Shown here in pieces: positions 17,539 through 24,916 of a stretch of DNA of 64,000 bases. The stretch spans positions 84,166 to 148,165 of the forward strand of contig JACPEH010000011.1 in assembly GCA_016183655.1 (NCBI GenBank). Direction: 5' to 3'. Under the pieces are notes generated by a model that was not told the origin of the DNA, ran no database searches, and saw only the letters and a program-made list of their open reading frames with translations. Origin of the DNA: Rhodocyclales bacterium. Its GTDB lineage: Bacteria > Pseudomonadota > Gammaproteobacteria > Burkholderiales > Rhodocyclaceae. Each line of letters begins with the position of its first letter. Position 1 is the stretch's first letter. Position numbers and translations under genes: made by a program.

Positions 17539-18117
17539 GTGTATCCGATCAAGGACATGTACGAAGGACCGAGGTACCTTCTGGAAAAAGCGAAGCGTGA
17601 TCGAGAGATATTGACCAGAGACCTTGCACACTGGGACGGTAAAGTAGTCCCCGATAGCGTCTTTAATTTTTCTGTGACGGTTTACCACGTAGTCGACTGG
17701 GTAAAGGCGTATAAACCGGCTCTCGAGCAAGCGGCTTATGAATGGCTCAACTCCCGCGAGGAACTCGGAGTATTCCGTGATCTCAGCAACGCGAGTAAGC
17801 ACGTAAAATTGGACCTAGAAAGGCCCCCTTATAAAAAGCATCCGCCGGTATTTGATAAGGCCAAATTGTCGGCGACGTCAGAAACCATTGTGCGAGCAGG
17901 GGGGCAAAAATGTCGGTTTAAAATCCAGAGCAAGAACGGAACACGCCTAGCTGTGGAAGAGTGGGCGACTCGAGCTGTTAACGCATGGGATGAGTTCTTT
18001 GTATGCAATGGCTTATACGCCCATTGCGTAACCAACGCGTCAACTCGGCGGCCCAACTGCGCGCTGCCTGGCGCCAGTTGTGCCCGTCATTTCAGATTGC
18101 ATGGGGCGGCACTGTGA
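17539..18117 (+). CDS. Hypothetical protein in AT-richer accessory region
   Basis: A 192-residue soluble protein that I do not recognise. GTG 17539 is preceded by AGAGGGAG. The first 155 residues look like a normal folded protein (DMYEGPRYLLEKAKRDRE, NASKHVKLDLERPP, VNAWDEFFVCNGL). The last 36 (CVTNASTRRPNCALPG onwards) are different in composition and may be a read-through tail over an imperfect inverted repeat (18054-18080). The base composition is visibly less GC-rich than the neighbours, which suggests transfer. The stop overlaps the next start (GTGA). Confidence 0.5.
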   Translation: MYPIKDMYEGPRYLLEKAKRDREILTRDLAHWDGKVVPDSVFNFSVTVYHVVDWVKAYKPALEQAAYEWLNSREELGVFRDLSNASKHVKLDLERPPYKKHPPVFDKAKLSATSETIVRAGGQKCRFKIQSKNGTRLAVEEWATRAVNAWDEFFVCNGLYAHCVTNASTRRPNCALPGASCARHFRLHGAAL

Positions 18118-18884
18118 CGCGTACTACCATCTTGATTTTTATGGCGGTACTTTCTGGAATGACCTCTACACGAGTAGCCGCCCAATCCGACTTCGAGAGA
18201 GCACAGAACCTGACAACGTGCCTTGGTGGCCGTTATCCGGCTATTTGCAAGAAACACTGGCTTAGCGCGGACGAGTTGAAGAAAGCCGAGAGTGCAGAGC
18301 ACCGAGAGAATCTGAAAACCTGTTTAACCGGGCGCTATCCCGTGCTCTGTAATCGAAACAAACTGACCGCTGAAGAGGCTCTACAGGTTCTGTCCGCCGA
18401 AAAACGAGAGAACCTCAAAACGTGCCTCATGGGGCGCTACAAGGCACTGTGCAAGAAGAACCTACTATCCGAGCCTGAGCTAAGGCAAGTTTTGGCCGCT
18501 GAGCAATCCGAAAACTTGCGCACATGTCTAACAGGTCGTTACCCAATACTCTGCGACAAGTCTATGCTCACCAAGGAGCAGTTCTCCCAAACTCTGGCGG
18601 CGGAAGGTCGCGTTGCAGAGGAACGTAAACAGTACATTGGCAAAATGCCGGTTCCCCGTGGTCGCCGCTACTCGTCCTCGAACTGCGAGTCAGGTCACTG
18701 GATTCAGTCTGTCTCAAATGATGGAAGGATCGTAATGCTTGAAGACGGTTCGATTTGGGAGGTTGATGTTGTAGATGCAATTGATTCTGCTCTATGGCTG
18801 CCAATAACAGAGATCGTCGCGTGCGACGATAAACTGATAAACACCGATGACAATGAGACCGTCTCGGCTACACGTATCCGCTGA
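18114..18884 (+). CDS. Exported protein with four 34-residue Cys-pair repeats
   Basis: A 256-residue protein. A signal peptide (residues 1-24, ending RVAAQ) leads into four tandem 34-residue repeats (about 31-64, 65-98, 99-132, 133-166). The pattern is NLxTCLxGRYPxLC, then LTxEE and a helical LAAExR. Each repeat has one Cys-X8-Cys pair (36/45, 70/79, 104/113, 138/147). Helical 34-mers closed by a disulfide are a plausible fold in the periplasm. The C-terminal 80 residues (CESGHWIQSV, MLEDGSIWEVDVVD, LINTDD) form a small beta-rich domain. The function is unknown. Confidence 0.65.
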   Translation: MTRTTILIFMAVLSGMTSTRVAAQSDFERAQNLTTCLGGRYPAICKKHWLSADELKKAESAEHRENLKTCLTGRYPVLCNRNKLTAEEALQVLSAEKRENLKTCLMGRYKALCKKNLLSEPELRQVLAAEQSENLRTCLTGRYPILCDKSMLTKEQFSQTLAAEGRVAEERKQYIGKMPVPRGRRYSSSNCESGHWIQSVSNDGRIVMLEDGSIWEVDVVDAIDSALWLPITEIVACDDKLINTDDNETVSATRIR

Positions 18885-18999
18885 AAATAAGTGCGTAAAA
18901 GGTTCCGTGGTCGATTCCTGCCTGTCGTGCGGCAGGAGGCTGTGCCGTTGCGTGGCCAGCATGCCGACCAGACGGGACGTGGAAGGCCGCAAAAGGGTG

Positions 19000-19026
19000 T
19001 TGACACTCGCCAGCGCTGAATAGACA
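19000..19026 (+). promoter_or_regulatory. Putative promoter of the DUF4160/DUF2442 pair
   Basis: TTGACA (19000-19005) and TAGACA (19021-19026) are separated by 15 bases, 30 bases before the DUF4160 start. The spacing is short for sigma-70, so this is tentative. The preceding 18885-18999 contains only a CCTGCC/GGCAGG palindrome. Confidence 0.4.
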
Positions 19027-19027
19027 G

Positions 19028-19044
19028 AGTGCAACCATTGCACT
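19028..19044 (+). promoter_or_regulatory. Perfect inverted repeat, probable operator
   Basis: AGTGCAA-CCA-TTGCACT is a perfect 7-bp-arm palindrome just downstream of the putative promoter and 11 bases before the DUF4160 start. It is placed as expected for an autoregulatory site; the HTH region in the DUF2442 protein is a candidate binder. Confidence 0.5.
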
Positions 19045-19055
19045 AACATGCCCTC

Positions 19056-19292
19056 ATGCCACGGATTCGTCCATTCGCCGCCTGCCAGATCAACCTCTAC
19101 CCCAAGGATCACCTGCCGCCACATTTTCATGTGGTGGCCAGCGACGGCAGAGAGTGGCTGGTGCGAATCGAAGACGGCGAGATTCTGGAAGGGCCGCGGG
19201 ATGTCCGGGCCATTCGCGAGGCCCTCGAATGGGCCGCCGTTCCGGAGAACAGGGAGTTGTTGATGCGTCGTTTCCTGGAGTTGCGCTCATGA
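19056..19292 (+). CDS. DUF4160 domain-containing protein
   Basis: A 78-residue protein with the DUF4160 signature: INLYPKDHLPPHFHVVASDG at the N-terminus and RIEDGEILEGPRDVRAIREALEW after it. These small proteins occur next to DUF2442 proteins in bacterial accessory regions and are suspected toxin-antitoxin-like partners; no activity is established. Its stop overlaps the start of the next gene (ATGA). Confidence 0.85.
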   Translation: MPRIRPFAACQINLYPKDHLPPHFHVVASDGREWLVRIEDGEILEGPRDVRAIREALEWAAVPENRELLMRRFLELRS

Positions 19293-19747
19293 GCAAACGC
19301 CAAGACATTTTCCACCTGAGCGGGGTCAAGCCGCTGGACAAGCTTCGTCTGGCCTTGGCGTATGCCGATGGCGCGGAGTTCGAGGTTGACCTGACGGAAT
19401 GGGTCCGCTCGGCTTCCGTGCTCAAGCCCTTGCGCAAGGCGGCGCTGTTTTCTACCGCCCGGATCGGCGCGTTCGGCCGTGCGGTCGAGTTCGGGGACGG
19501 CGAGATCGACCTCGCCGGCGACAACCTGCGCAACCTGGCCGTGGAGCAGGCCGGCGGTATCGGCCACGAGCGCATCTGGAACTGGATGCACGATAACGGG
19601 CTGACCATCGATCAGGCCGCGGCAGTGCTCGGGATCAGCCGCCGCATGCTGATCTATTACCGCAACGGGGAGAAGCGGATTCCTCGCCATATCTGGCTGG
19701 CCTGTGTCGGCTGGGAAACGCTGCAGAAGCACGGCGCGGCGGCGTAG
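19289..19747 (+). CDS. DUF2442 domain protein with C-terminal helix-turn-helix
   Basis: A 152-residue protein. The N-terminal half matches DUF2442 (KLRLALAYADGAEFEVDLTEW, VEFGDGEIDLAGDNL). The C-terminal 50 residues look like a Cro-type helix-turn-helix (LTIDQAAAVLGISRRMLIYY). This makes it a likely DNA-binding antitoxin or regulator partner of the DUF4160 protein. It is coupled by a 4-base overlap. Confidence 0.82.
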   Translation: MSKRQDIFHLSGVKPLDKLRLALAYADGAEFEVDLTEWVRSASVLKPLRKAALFSTARIGAFGRAVEFGDGEIDLAGDNLRNLAVEQAGGIGHERIWNWMHDNGLTIDQAAAVLGISRRMLIYYRNGEKRIPRHIWLACVGWETLQKHGAAA

Positions 19748-19766
19748 CCGGTCCGCGATCCGCGCT

Positions 19767-20096
19767 TCAGCCGCGGTCGTCGTCGTTCATCCAGGCGGGA
19801 ATGTCCCGTTTCCCGTGGAGTACGCGCCACACCTCGATGTGCTGTTCCCGCTCGACGTAGAAAACGAGGTAGGGGTAGCGGGCCAGCGGGTGGAAGCGCA
19901 GGCCGGGCAGATTCAGTTCGTGGGCGTAGCGCGGCGAGCCGGCCGCCGGGTGGCGCGCGATGTGCGCGTAGGCGCGCTCCAGTGCATCGATGAATCCGAG
20001 CGCCGCCGGCGCGGCGCCTTCGCTCAGGTAGTGATCGAGCGCCGCGTCGACATCCCGGTTGGCCTGTTCGCGCGGGACGACCGGCTTGGCCTTCAT
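19767..20096 (-). CDS. parE: RelE/ParE family toxin
   Basis: A 109-residue member of the RelE/ParE toxin superfamily. The features are ALDHYLSEGAAPAALGFIDALERAYAHIARHP, split by normal variation, then SPRYAHELNLPGLRFHPLARYPYLVFY and IEVWRVLHGKRDIPAWM, matching ParE-type (gyrase-poisoning) proteins better than RelE. It is encoded downstream of its antitoxin with a 4-base overlap, the standard order. Confidence 0.88.
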   Translation of the reverse strand: MKAKPVVPREQANRDVDAALDHYLSEGAAPAALGFIDALERAYAHIARHPAAGSPRYAHELNLPGLRFHPLARYPYLVFYVEREQHIEVWRVLHGKRDIPAWMNDDDRG

Positions 20097-20332
20097 TTCT
20101 TGCTGCGTTGCCGGACGCGGTCGCGCAAGCCTTCGAAATATGCAGCGTCAGCCGCAGCCGCCGGCGCCGAAGCCGCTCCCGCCAGCATCAGCTGCCGCAG
20201 TTCCAGGCGATCCTGGTCCTTGCGGATCAGCTCGCGCACATACTCGCTGCTCGTGCCGTAGCCGCGCTGGCTGACTTGGTCGTCGACGAACGCCTTGAGG
20301 GATTCGGGGAGGGAGATGTTCATCGTGCTCAT
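20093..20332 (-). CDS. parD: ParD-like antitoxin (ribbon-helix-helix)
   Basis: A 79-residue antitoxin. Residues 1-35 (MSTMNISLPESLKAFVDDQV, then RGYGTSSEYVRELIR) form the ribbon-helix-helix DNA-binding domain of the CopG/ParD family. The C-terminal part (AAYFEGLRDRVRQRSKK) is the segment that wraps the toxin. It precedes parE and is expected to autorepress the pair. Confidence 0.9.
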   Translation of the reverse strand: MSTMNISLPESLKAFVDDQVSQRGYGTSSEYVRELIRKDQDRLELRQLMLAGAASAPAAAADAAYFEGLRDRVRQRSKK

Positions 20333-20350
20333 GGAGAAATCCTAGAGGTC

Positions 20351-20367
20351 TTGGCAAAAATTGGCAA
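20351..20367. promoter_or_regulatory. TTGGCAA direct repeats upstream of parD
   Basis: Two copies of TTGGCAA (20351-20357 and 20361-20367) are spaced ten bases apart, one helical turn, 19 bases upstream of the parD start. Phased repeats like this suit a ribbon-helix-helix autorepressor. This is an inference from position and pattern only. Confidence 0.35.
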
Positions 20368-20403
20368 GTCGGCTTGGCCGGTTCGGCTGCCAGTGCAGCG
20401 TTT

Positions 20404-20450
20404 CTGGATTCCGGGTTCCGGAGACTGCGCTCCGGCCCCGGAATGACGGG
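20404..20450. repeat. Dispersed palindromic intergenic repeat
   Basis: CTGGATTCCGGGTTCCGGAG is followed by its near inverse, ending CCCCGGAATGACGGG. This type of palindromic element recurs between genes in many proteobacteria. No function is evident. Confidence 0.55.
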
Positions 20451-20471
20451 CTTGGCGGTATGGCTAATCAC

Positions 20472-20499
20472 AAAAAAACGGGGCTCCCGCAGGAGCCCC
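20472..20499 (-). terminator. Terminator of the acyl-CoA dehydrogenase gene
   Basis: On the minus strand GGGGCTCC-TGC-GGGAGCCCC is followed by GTTTTTTT, 20 bases after the stop of the acyl-CoA dehydrogenase gene. Confidence 0.85.
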
Positions 20500-20519
20500 A
20501 AGACTGACCGCGCAACCGA

Positions 20520-22304
20520 TCAGAACAAGGCTTCCTCCAGCGCCATCAGCGGCGCGGCGCCGGCGCGGGCCTGGCGGATCGCCGTCGCCGTTTCCGGCAG
20601 CAGCTTGGCGAAATAGAAGCGCGCGGTGGCCAGCTTGGCCTGGTAGAAGCTGTCGCCCGATTCCTGCTTCGCCAGCGCAATCTTCGCCATGCGCGCCCAG
20701 AAGTAGGCGAACACCAGGTGGCCGGCGACCTTCATGTAGGGCACGGCGGCGGCGCCGACCTCGTCCGGGTTGCGCATCGCGTTCATGCCGATTTCCATGG
20801 TCAGCTTCTGCAGCTTTTCGGCGACGTCGGCGAGCGGCGCGATGAACTCGGCCATCTTCGCGTCGTCCTTGTTGGCGATGACGAAGGCCTCGACGCGGCG
20901 GCCGAACTTTTTCAGCTTCGCGCCCTGGTCGGCGAGCACCTTGCGTGCCAGCAGGTCGAGCGACTGAATGGTGTTGGTGCCTTCGTAGATCTGGTTGATG
21001 CGTGCGTCGCGGACGTACTGCTCCATGCCCCACTCGCTGATGAAGCCGTGGCCGCCGAAGATCTGCAGGCCGAGGTTGGTGCACTCGAAGGCGTTGTCGG
21101 TGAGGAAGGCCTTGATGATCGGTATGAGCAGCGCGACGACGTCGTCGGCTTCCTGGCGCACCTTCTCGTCGGGGTGGTCGAGCGAGCGGTCGAGTTCCAG
21201 TGCGACGAAGTAGGAGAAGGCGCGGCCGGCCTCGGCGTAGGCCTTCTGCGTCAGCAGCATGCGGCGCACGTCGGGGTGCACGATGATCGGGTCGGCGGCC
21301 TTGTCCTTGGCCTTGGCGCCGGTCAGCGAACGGCTCTGCAGGCGCTCGCGGGCATAGGCCAGCGAGTTCTGGTAGGCGACTTCGGTGAGGCCGAGGCCCT
21401 GCATGCCGACGCCGAGGCGCGCCGCGTTCATCATCACGAACATGGCGTTGAGGCCCTTGTGCGGCTGGCCGAGCAGCCAGCCCTTGGCAGCGTCGAAGTT
21501 CATCACGCAGGTCGAATTGCCGTGGATGCCCATCTTGTGCTCGATCGAGCCGCAGACGGCGCCGTTGCGCGGGCCGAGCGCACCGTCGGCAGCCGGCACG
21601 AACTTCGGCACGGCGAACAGGCTGATGCCCTTGGTGCCGGCCGGCGCGTCCGGCAGGCGGGCGAGCACCAGGTGCACGATGTTCTCCGCCATGTCGTGTT
21701 CGCCGGAGGAGATGAAGATCTTGGTGCCGCTGATCGCGTAGCTGCCGTCGGCCTGCGGTTCGGCCTTGGTGCGCAGGATGCCGAGGTCGGTGCCGCAGTG
21801 CGGCTCGGTCAGGCACATGGTGCCGGTCCATTCGCCGGAGACCAGCTTCGGCAGGTAGGCGCGCTTCAGCTCGGCCGAGCCGTGCGCGTGGATGCACTCG
21901 TAGGCGCCGTGCGACAGGCCGGGGTACATCGTCCATGCCTGGTTCGACGAGTTCATCATCTCGTACAGCGCGTTGTTGACCACCTGCGGCAGCCCTTGGC
22001 CGCCGAAGTCCGGGTCGCAAGTGAGCGCCGGCCAGCCGGCCTCGCGGTACTGCACGTAGGCTTCCTTGAAGCCGGTCGGGGTGGTGACCTCGCCGTTGTC
22101 CCAGCGGCAGCCCTCGCGGTCGCCGGATTGGTTGAGCGGGAAGATCACCTCGGCGCAGAACTTGCCGCCCTCTTCGATGATCTGGTCGATCAGCTCGCGG
22201 TTGGTCTCGGCGTGCGTCGGCATCTCGGCCAGCGCACCTTCAACTTCGAGAAGCTCGTGCAACACGAACTGCATGTCGCGCAGCGGTGGTTGGTACTGTC
22301 CCAT
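20520..22304 (-). CDS. Acyl-CoA dehydrogenase, ~600-residue (DmdC/FadE-like) type
   Basis: A 594-residue FAD enzyme catalysing the first step of beta-oxidation. Motifs are GTMCLTEPHCGTDLG (substrate/FAD region), ISGTKIFISSGEHDMAENIV, and the C-terminal FGGHGFISEWGMEQYVRD-RINQIYEGTN block. The N-terminal extension and C-terminal acyl-CoA dehydrogenase C4 domain mark the long subgroup, which includes 3-methylmercaptopropionyl-CoA dehydrogenase; the substrate here is unresolved. A PsrA-type palindrome lies upstream. Confidence 0.9.
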   Translation of the reverse strand: MGQYQPPLRDMQFVLHELLEVEGALAEMPTHAETNRELIDQIIEEGGKFCAEVIFPLNQSGDREGCRWDNGEVTTPTGFKEAYVQYREAGWPALTCDPDFGGQGLPQVVNNALYEMMNSSNQAWTMYPGLSHGAYECIHAHGSAELKRAYLPKLVSGEWTGTMCLTEPHCGTDLGILRTKAEPQADGSYAISGTKIFISSGEHDMAENIVHLVLARLPDAPAGTKGISLFAVPKFVPAADGALGPRNGAVCGSIEHKMGIHGNSTCVMNFDAAKGWLLGQPHKGLNAMFVMMNAARLGVGMQGLGLTEVAYQNSLAYARERLQSRSLTGAKAKDKAADPIIVHPDVRRMLLTQKAYAEAGRAFSYFVALELDRSLDHPDEKVRQEADDVVALLIPIIKAFLTDNAFECTNLGLQIFGGHGFISEWGMEQYVRDARINQIYEGTNTIQSLDLLARKVLADQGAKLKKFGRRVEAFVIANKDDAKMAEFIAPLADVAEKLQKLTMEIGMNAMRNPDEVGAAAVPYMKVAGHLVFAYFWARMAKIALAKQESGDSFYQAKLATARFYFAKLLPETATAIRQARAGAAPLMALEEALF

Positions 22305-22387
22305 GGCGGTTCCCTTTTCTGGTCGTGTGGATGGAAGCGGGCGACGGCAACCGGATCGCTCCGGCCTGCATTGCTGACGCCAGCATT

Positions 22388-22401
22388 AAAACGAACGTTT
22401 G
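22388..22401. promoter_or_regulatory. PsrA/FadR-type palindrome upstream of the acyl-CoA dehydrogenase gene
   Basis: AAAC-GAAC-GTTT fits the AAAC-N4-GTTT core used by TetR-family fatty-acid regulators such as PsrA. It is about 85 bases upstream of the acyl-CoA dehydrogenase start in the divergent region shared with thiS. The assignment rests on motif and context. Confidence 0.4.
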
Positions 22402-22545
22402 AATCATTGTCGGGGCGAGGCGAGGCCGGGTCAAGTTGCAGTGCACCAATTCGACGCCGCACTGCGGCGGAGCGGTGAGCGCTTTGCCGCCGGAGCCGCC
22501 GGGGCTGCGTGCTAAAATTCGCGCTTTCCCCCGTTCGCTTCCCCG

Positions 22546-22746
22546 ATGAAACTGACGATCAACGGCGAGAGCCGTGAGTTCCCCGTTCCGCTGACCGTGA
22601 CCGCCCTGCTCGACGAGCTCGGGCTGGCCGGCAAGCGGATCGCCGTCGAGCGCAATGGCGAGATCGTGCCGAAGAGCCGTCACGCCGAAACCGCCCTCGA
22701 CGACGGGGACAAGCTGGAGATCGTCGTCGCCGTCGGTGGCGGCTGA
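22546..22746 (+). CDS. thiS: Sulfur carrier protein ThiS
   Basis: A 66-residue ubiquitin-like protein ([20 protein letters not shown] start) ending in Gly-Gly. The C-terminal glycine becomes a thiocarboxylate that donates sulfur to the thiazole ring of thiamine. It is followed by thiG after 32 bases. A TAAAAT sequence at 22513-22518 could be the -10 element. No TPP riboswitch (THI box) is visible upstream. Confidence 0.95.
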   Translation: MKLTINGESREFPVPLTVTALLDELGLAGKRIAVERNGEIVPKSRHAETALDDGDKLEIVVAVGGG

Positions 22747-22778
22747 CGGTCGCTGTCAGGTTAAGGAGTACTCACCTC

Positions 22779-23561
22779 ATGGATCAGCTCACCATCGCCG
22801 GCAAGGCCTACGCCTCGCGCCTGCTCGTCGGCACCGGCAAGTACAAGGATTTCGCGGAGACCAGGGAAGCGATCGGCGCGTCCGGCGCCGAGATCGTCAC
22901 CGTCGCCATCCGCCGCACCAACATTGGCCAGGACCCGAAGCAGCCGAACCTGCTCGATGCCATCCCGCCGTCGAAATACACCATCCTGCCCAACACCGCC
23001 GGCTGCTACACCGCCGACGACGCGGTGCGCACGCTGCGCCTGGCGCGCGAGCTGCTCGACGGCCACGCGCTGGTCAAGCTGGAAGTGCTCGGCGACCCGA
23101 CCAACCTCTTCCCGAACATGCCGGAAACGCTGAAGGCGGCCGAGACGCTGGTCAAGGAAGGCTTCCAGGTGATGGTCTACTGCGCCGACGATCCGATCCA
23201 GGCGAAGATGCTGGAGGAGATCGGCTGTGTCGCGATCATGCCGCTGGCCTCGCTGATCGGCTCCGGCATGGGCATCGTGAACCCGTGGAACCTGCGCCTG
23301 ATCATCGACAACGCCAGGGTGCCGGTGCTCGTCGACGCCGGCGTCGGCACCGCGTCCGACGCGGCGATCGCGATGGAGCTGGGCTGCGACGGCGTGCTGA
23401 TGAACACCGCCATCGCCCACGCCAGGAATCCGGTGCTGATGGCCTCGGCGATGAAGAAGGCGGTCGAGGCCGGGCGCGAGGCCTTCCTCGCCGGCCGCAT
23501 GCCGCGCAAGCTCTATTCGGCCGACCCGTCGTCGCCGACCTCGGGACTGATCGGTTCATGA
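22779..23561 (+). CDS. thiG: Thiazole synthase ThiG
   Basis: A 260-residue TIM-barrel enzyme that joins DXP, dehydroglycine and ThiS-thiocarboxylate into thiazole phosphate. Family stretches are [59 protein letters not shown] and [25 protein letters not shown] element lies upstream. The stop overlaps the trmB start (ATGA). Confidence 0.97.
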   Translation: MDQLTIAGKAYASRLLVGTGKYKDFAETREAIGASGAEIVTVAIRRTNIGQDPKQPNLLDAIPPSKYTILPNTAGCYTADDAVRTLRLARELLDGHALVKLEVLGDPTNLFPNMPETLKAAETLVKEGFQVMVYCADDPIQAKMLEEIGCVAIMPLASLIGSGMGIVNPWNLRLIIDNARVPVLVDAGVGTASDAAIAMELGCDGVLMNTAIAHARNPVLMASAMKKAVEAGREAFLAGRMPRKLYSADPSSPTSGLIGS

Positions 23562-24253
23562 ACGAAGAAGGCGTCTACACCGCCGGCCGCGCCGGCCACA
23601 TCCGCAGCTACGTGCTGCGCCAGGGCCGCGTCTCGAACGCGCAGCAGCGCTACTACGAGGACATGATGCCGAAGATCGGCATCCGCTACGCCGCGGCGCC
23701 GCTCGACCTCGATGCGGCCTTCGGCCGGGCCGCGCCCAAGATCCTGGAGATCGGCTGCGGCATGGGCGAGACCTCGGCGGCCATCGCCACCGCGCATCCG
23801 GAGAACGACTACCTCGGGCTGGAAGTGCACACGCCGGGCGTCGGCAGCCTCTGCAAGCTGATCGCCGAGGGTGGCATCGGCAACCTGCGCGTCTGCCAGC
23901 ACGACGCGGTCGAGGTGCTGCGCGACATGATCGGCGACGGCACGCTCTCCGGCGTGCACATCTTCTTCCCCGATCCGTGGCCGAAGGCGCGCCACCACAA
24001 GCGCCGGCTGATCCAATCGCCGCTGGTGGCGACGCTGGCGGCGAAGCTGAAGCCGGGGGGCTACATCCACTGTGCCACCGACTGGGAGAACTACGCCGAG
24101 CAGATGCTGGCCGTGCTCTCGGCCGAGCCGGCATTGCAGAACATAGCGGAAGGCTATGCGCCGCGTCCGGACTACCGGCCGCTGACCAAGTTCGAGCAGC
24201 GCGGTATCCGCCTCGGCCACGGCGTCTGGGATCTGGTGTTCCGCAAGAAATAG
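23558..24253 (+). CDS. trmB: tRNA (guanine-N7-)-methyltransferase TrmB
   Basis: A 231-residue SAM-dependent enzyme that methylates G46 in the tRNA variable loop. It shows the SAM-binding [28 protein letters not shown], the family signature [19 protein letters not shown] and the C-terminal [17 protein letters not shown]. It is translationally coupled to thiG, an order common in betaproteobacteria. Confidence 0.96.
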   Translation: MNEEGVYTAGRAGHIRSYVLRQGRVSNAQQRYYEDMMPKIGIRYAAAPLDLDAAFGRAAPKILEIGCGMGETSAAIATAHPENDYLGLEVHTPGVGSLCKLIAEGGIGNLRVCQHDAVEVLRDMIGDGTLSGVHIFFPDPWPKARHHKRRLIQSPLVATLAAKLKPGGYIHCATDWENYAEQMLAVLSAEPALQNIAEGYAPRPDYRPLTKFEQRGIRLGHGVWDLVFRKK

Positions 24254-24793
24254 TTACTGCAGGCGGAAGATCACCGGCAGGATCAGCTCGCGCGCGCTGA
24301 CGCCGGGTAGCCGGCCCATCGCGAACGCGGCCTTGACTGCGGCGTGGTCGAGAAGGGCATGGCCGCTGGAGGCGGCGATCTGCACGTCGCCGATCGAACC
24401 GTCTGCGGCCAGCGACAGGATCAGCCGGACCTCGCCTTCGAGGCCGCGGGCGATCGCCTCCTCCGGGTAGTAGAGGTGGGCGGCGAGCTTCTTCTGCGCG
24501 GCGCGCACCTGCCGCGGCGGGGCCTGTGCCGGACGCGGCGCGGCGCTCGGAACGGCCTGCGGCGGCGGCTCGGGGGGCGGTTCGGGCTGAATTGCCGGCT
24601 CGCTGTCGAGCGTGTTCTTCAGCAACGGCTCGGCCGGCGCCGGTTCCACCGGCGGCAGCCGCAGCGTCGCCTGCAGCACGCGCGGCGGTGGCGGCCGCAG
24701 CAGGTCGCGGAAGGCGCCGGGGCCGAGCGTCGCCGCATGCAGCGCCAGCGAGGCGGCGAAGGCGAACAGCAGGCGATGGGGGGGCGTGGTCAC
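24254..24793 (-). CDS. TonB-family energy transducer
   Basis: A protein of about 179 residues with a single N-terminal membrane anchor (LLFAFAASLALHAATLG). A Pro-rich spacer (EPPPEPPPQAVP) follows, then the TonB C-terminal domain with YYPEEAIARGLEGEVRLILS. TonB couples the proton-motive force to outer-membrane receptors; no exbB, exbD or receptor gene is in the window, so its target is unknown. GTG 24793 places the anchor at the N-terminus; a TTG at 24862 would add 23 residues. It is convergent with trmB with no gap. Confidence 0.8.
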   Translation of the reverse strand: MTTPPHRLLFAFAASLALHAATLGPGAFRDLLRPPPPRVLQATLRLPPVEPAPAEPLLKNTLDSEPAIQPEPPPEPPPQAVPSAAPRPAQAPPRQVRAAQKKLAAHLYYPEEAIARGLEGEVRLILSLAADGSIGDVQIAASSGHALLDHAAVKAAFAMGRLPGVSARELILPVIFRLQ

Positions 24794-24916
24794 GGGGGCG
24801 GCGGCGGTTTCCGGCGCCCGGGGGCGCGCAGGCGGATGGCAGAGGCGGTTCGCGTGGGACAATCAGTCGGGCATTTTGGCAGAAAGTGGGGCGACCGTCG
24901 CTCCGGAGGTGGGGCA

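Noticed and set aside
18003..18090. Possible integron attC site near AACGCGTCAACTCGGCGGCC
   Set aside because: There is an imperfect inverted repeat, but no GTTRRRY site, no paired R/L boxes and no integrase.
22440..22545. TPP riboswitch before thiS
   Set aside because: No THI-box core or matching helices could be found in the leader.
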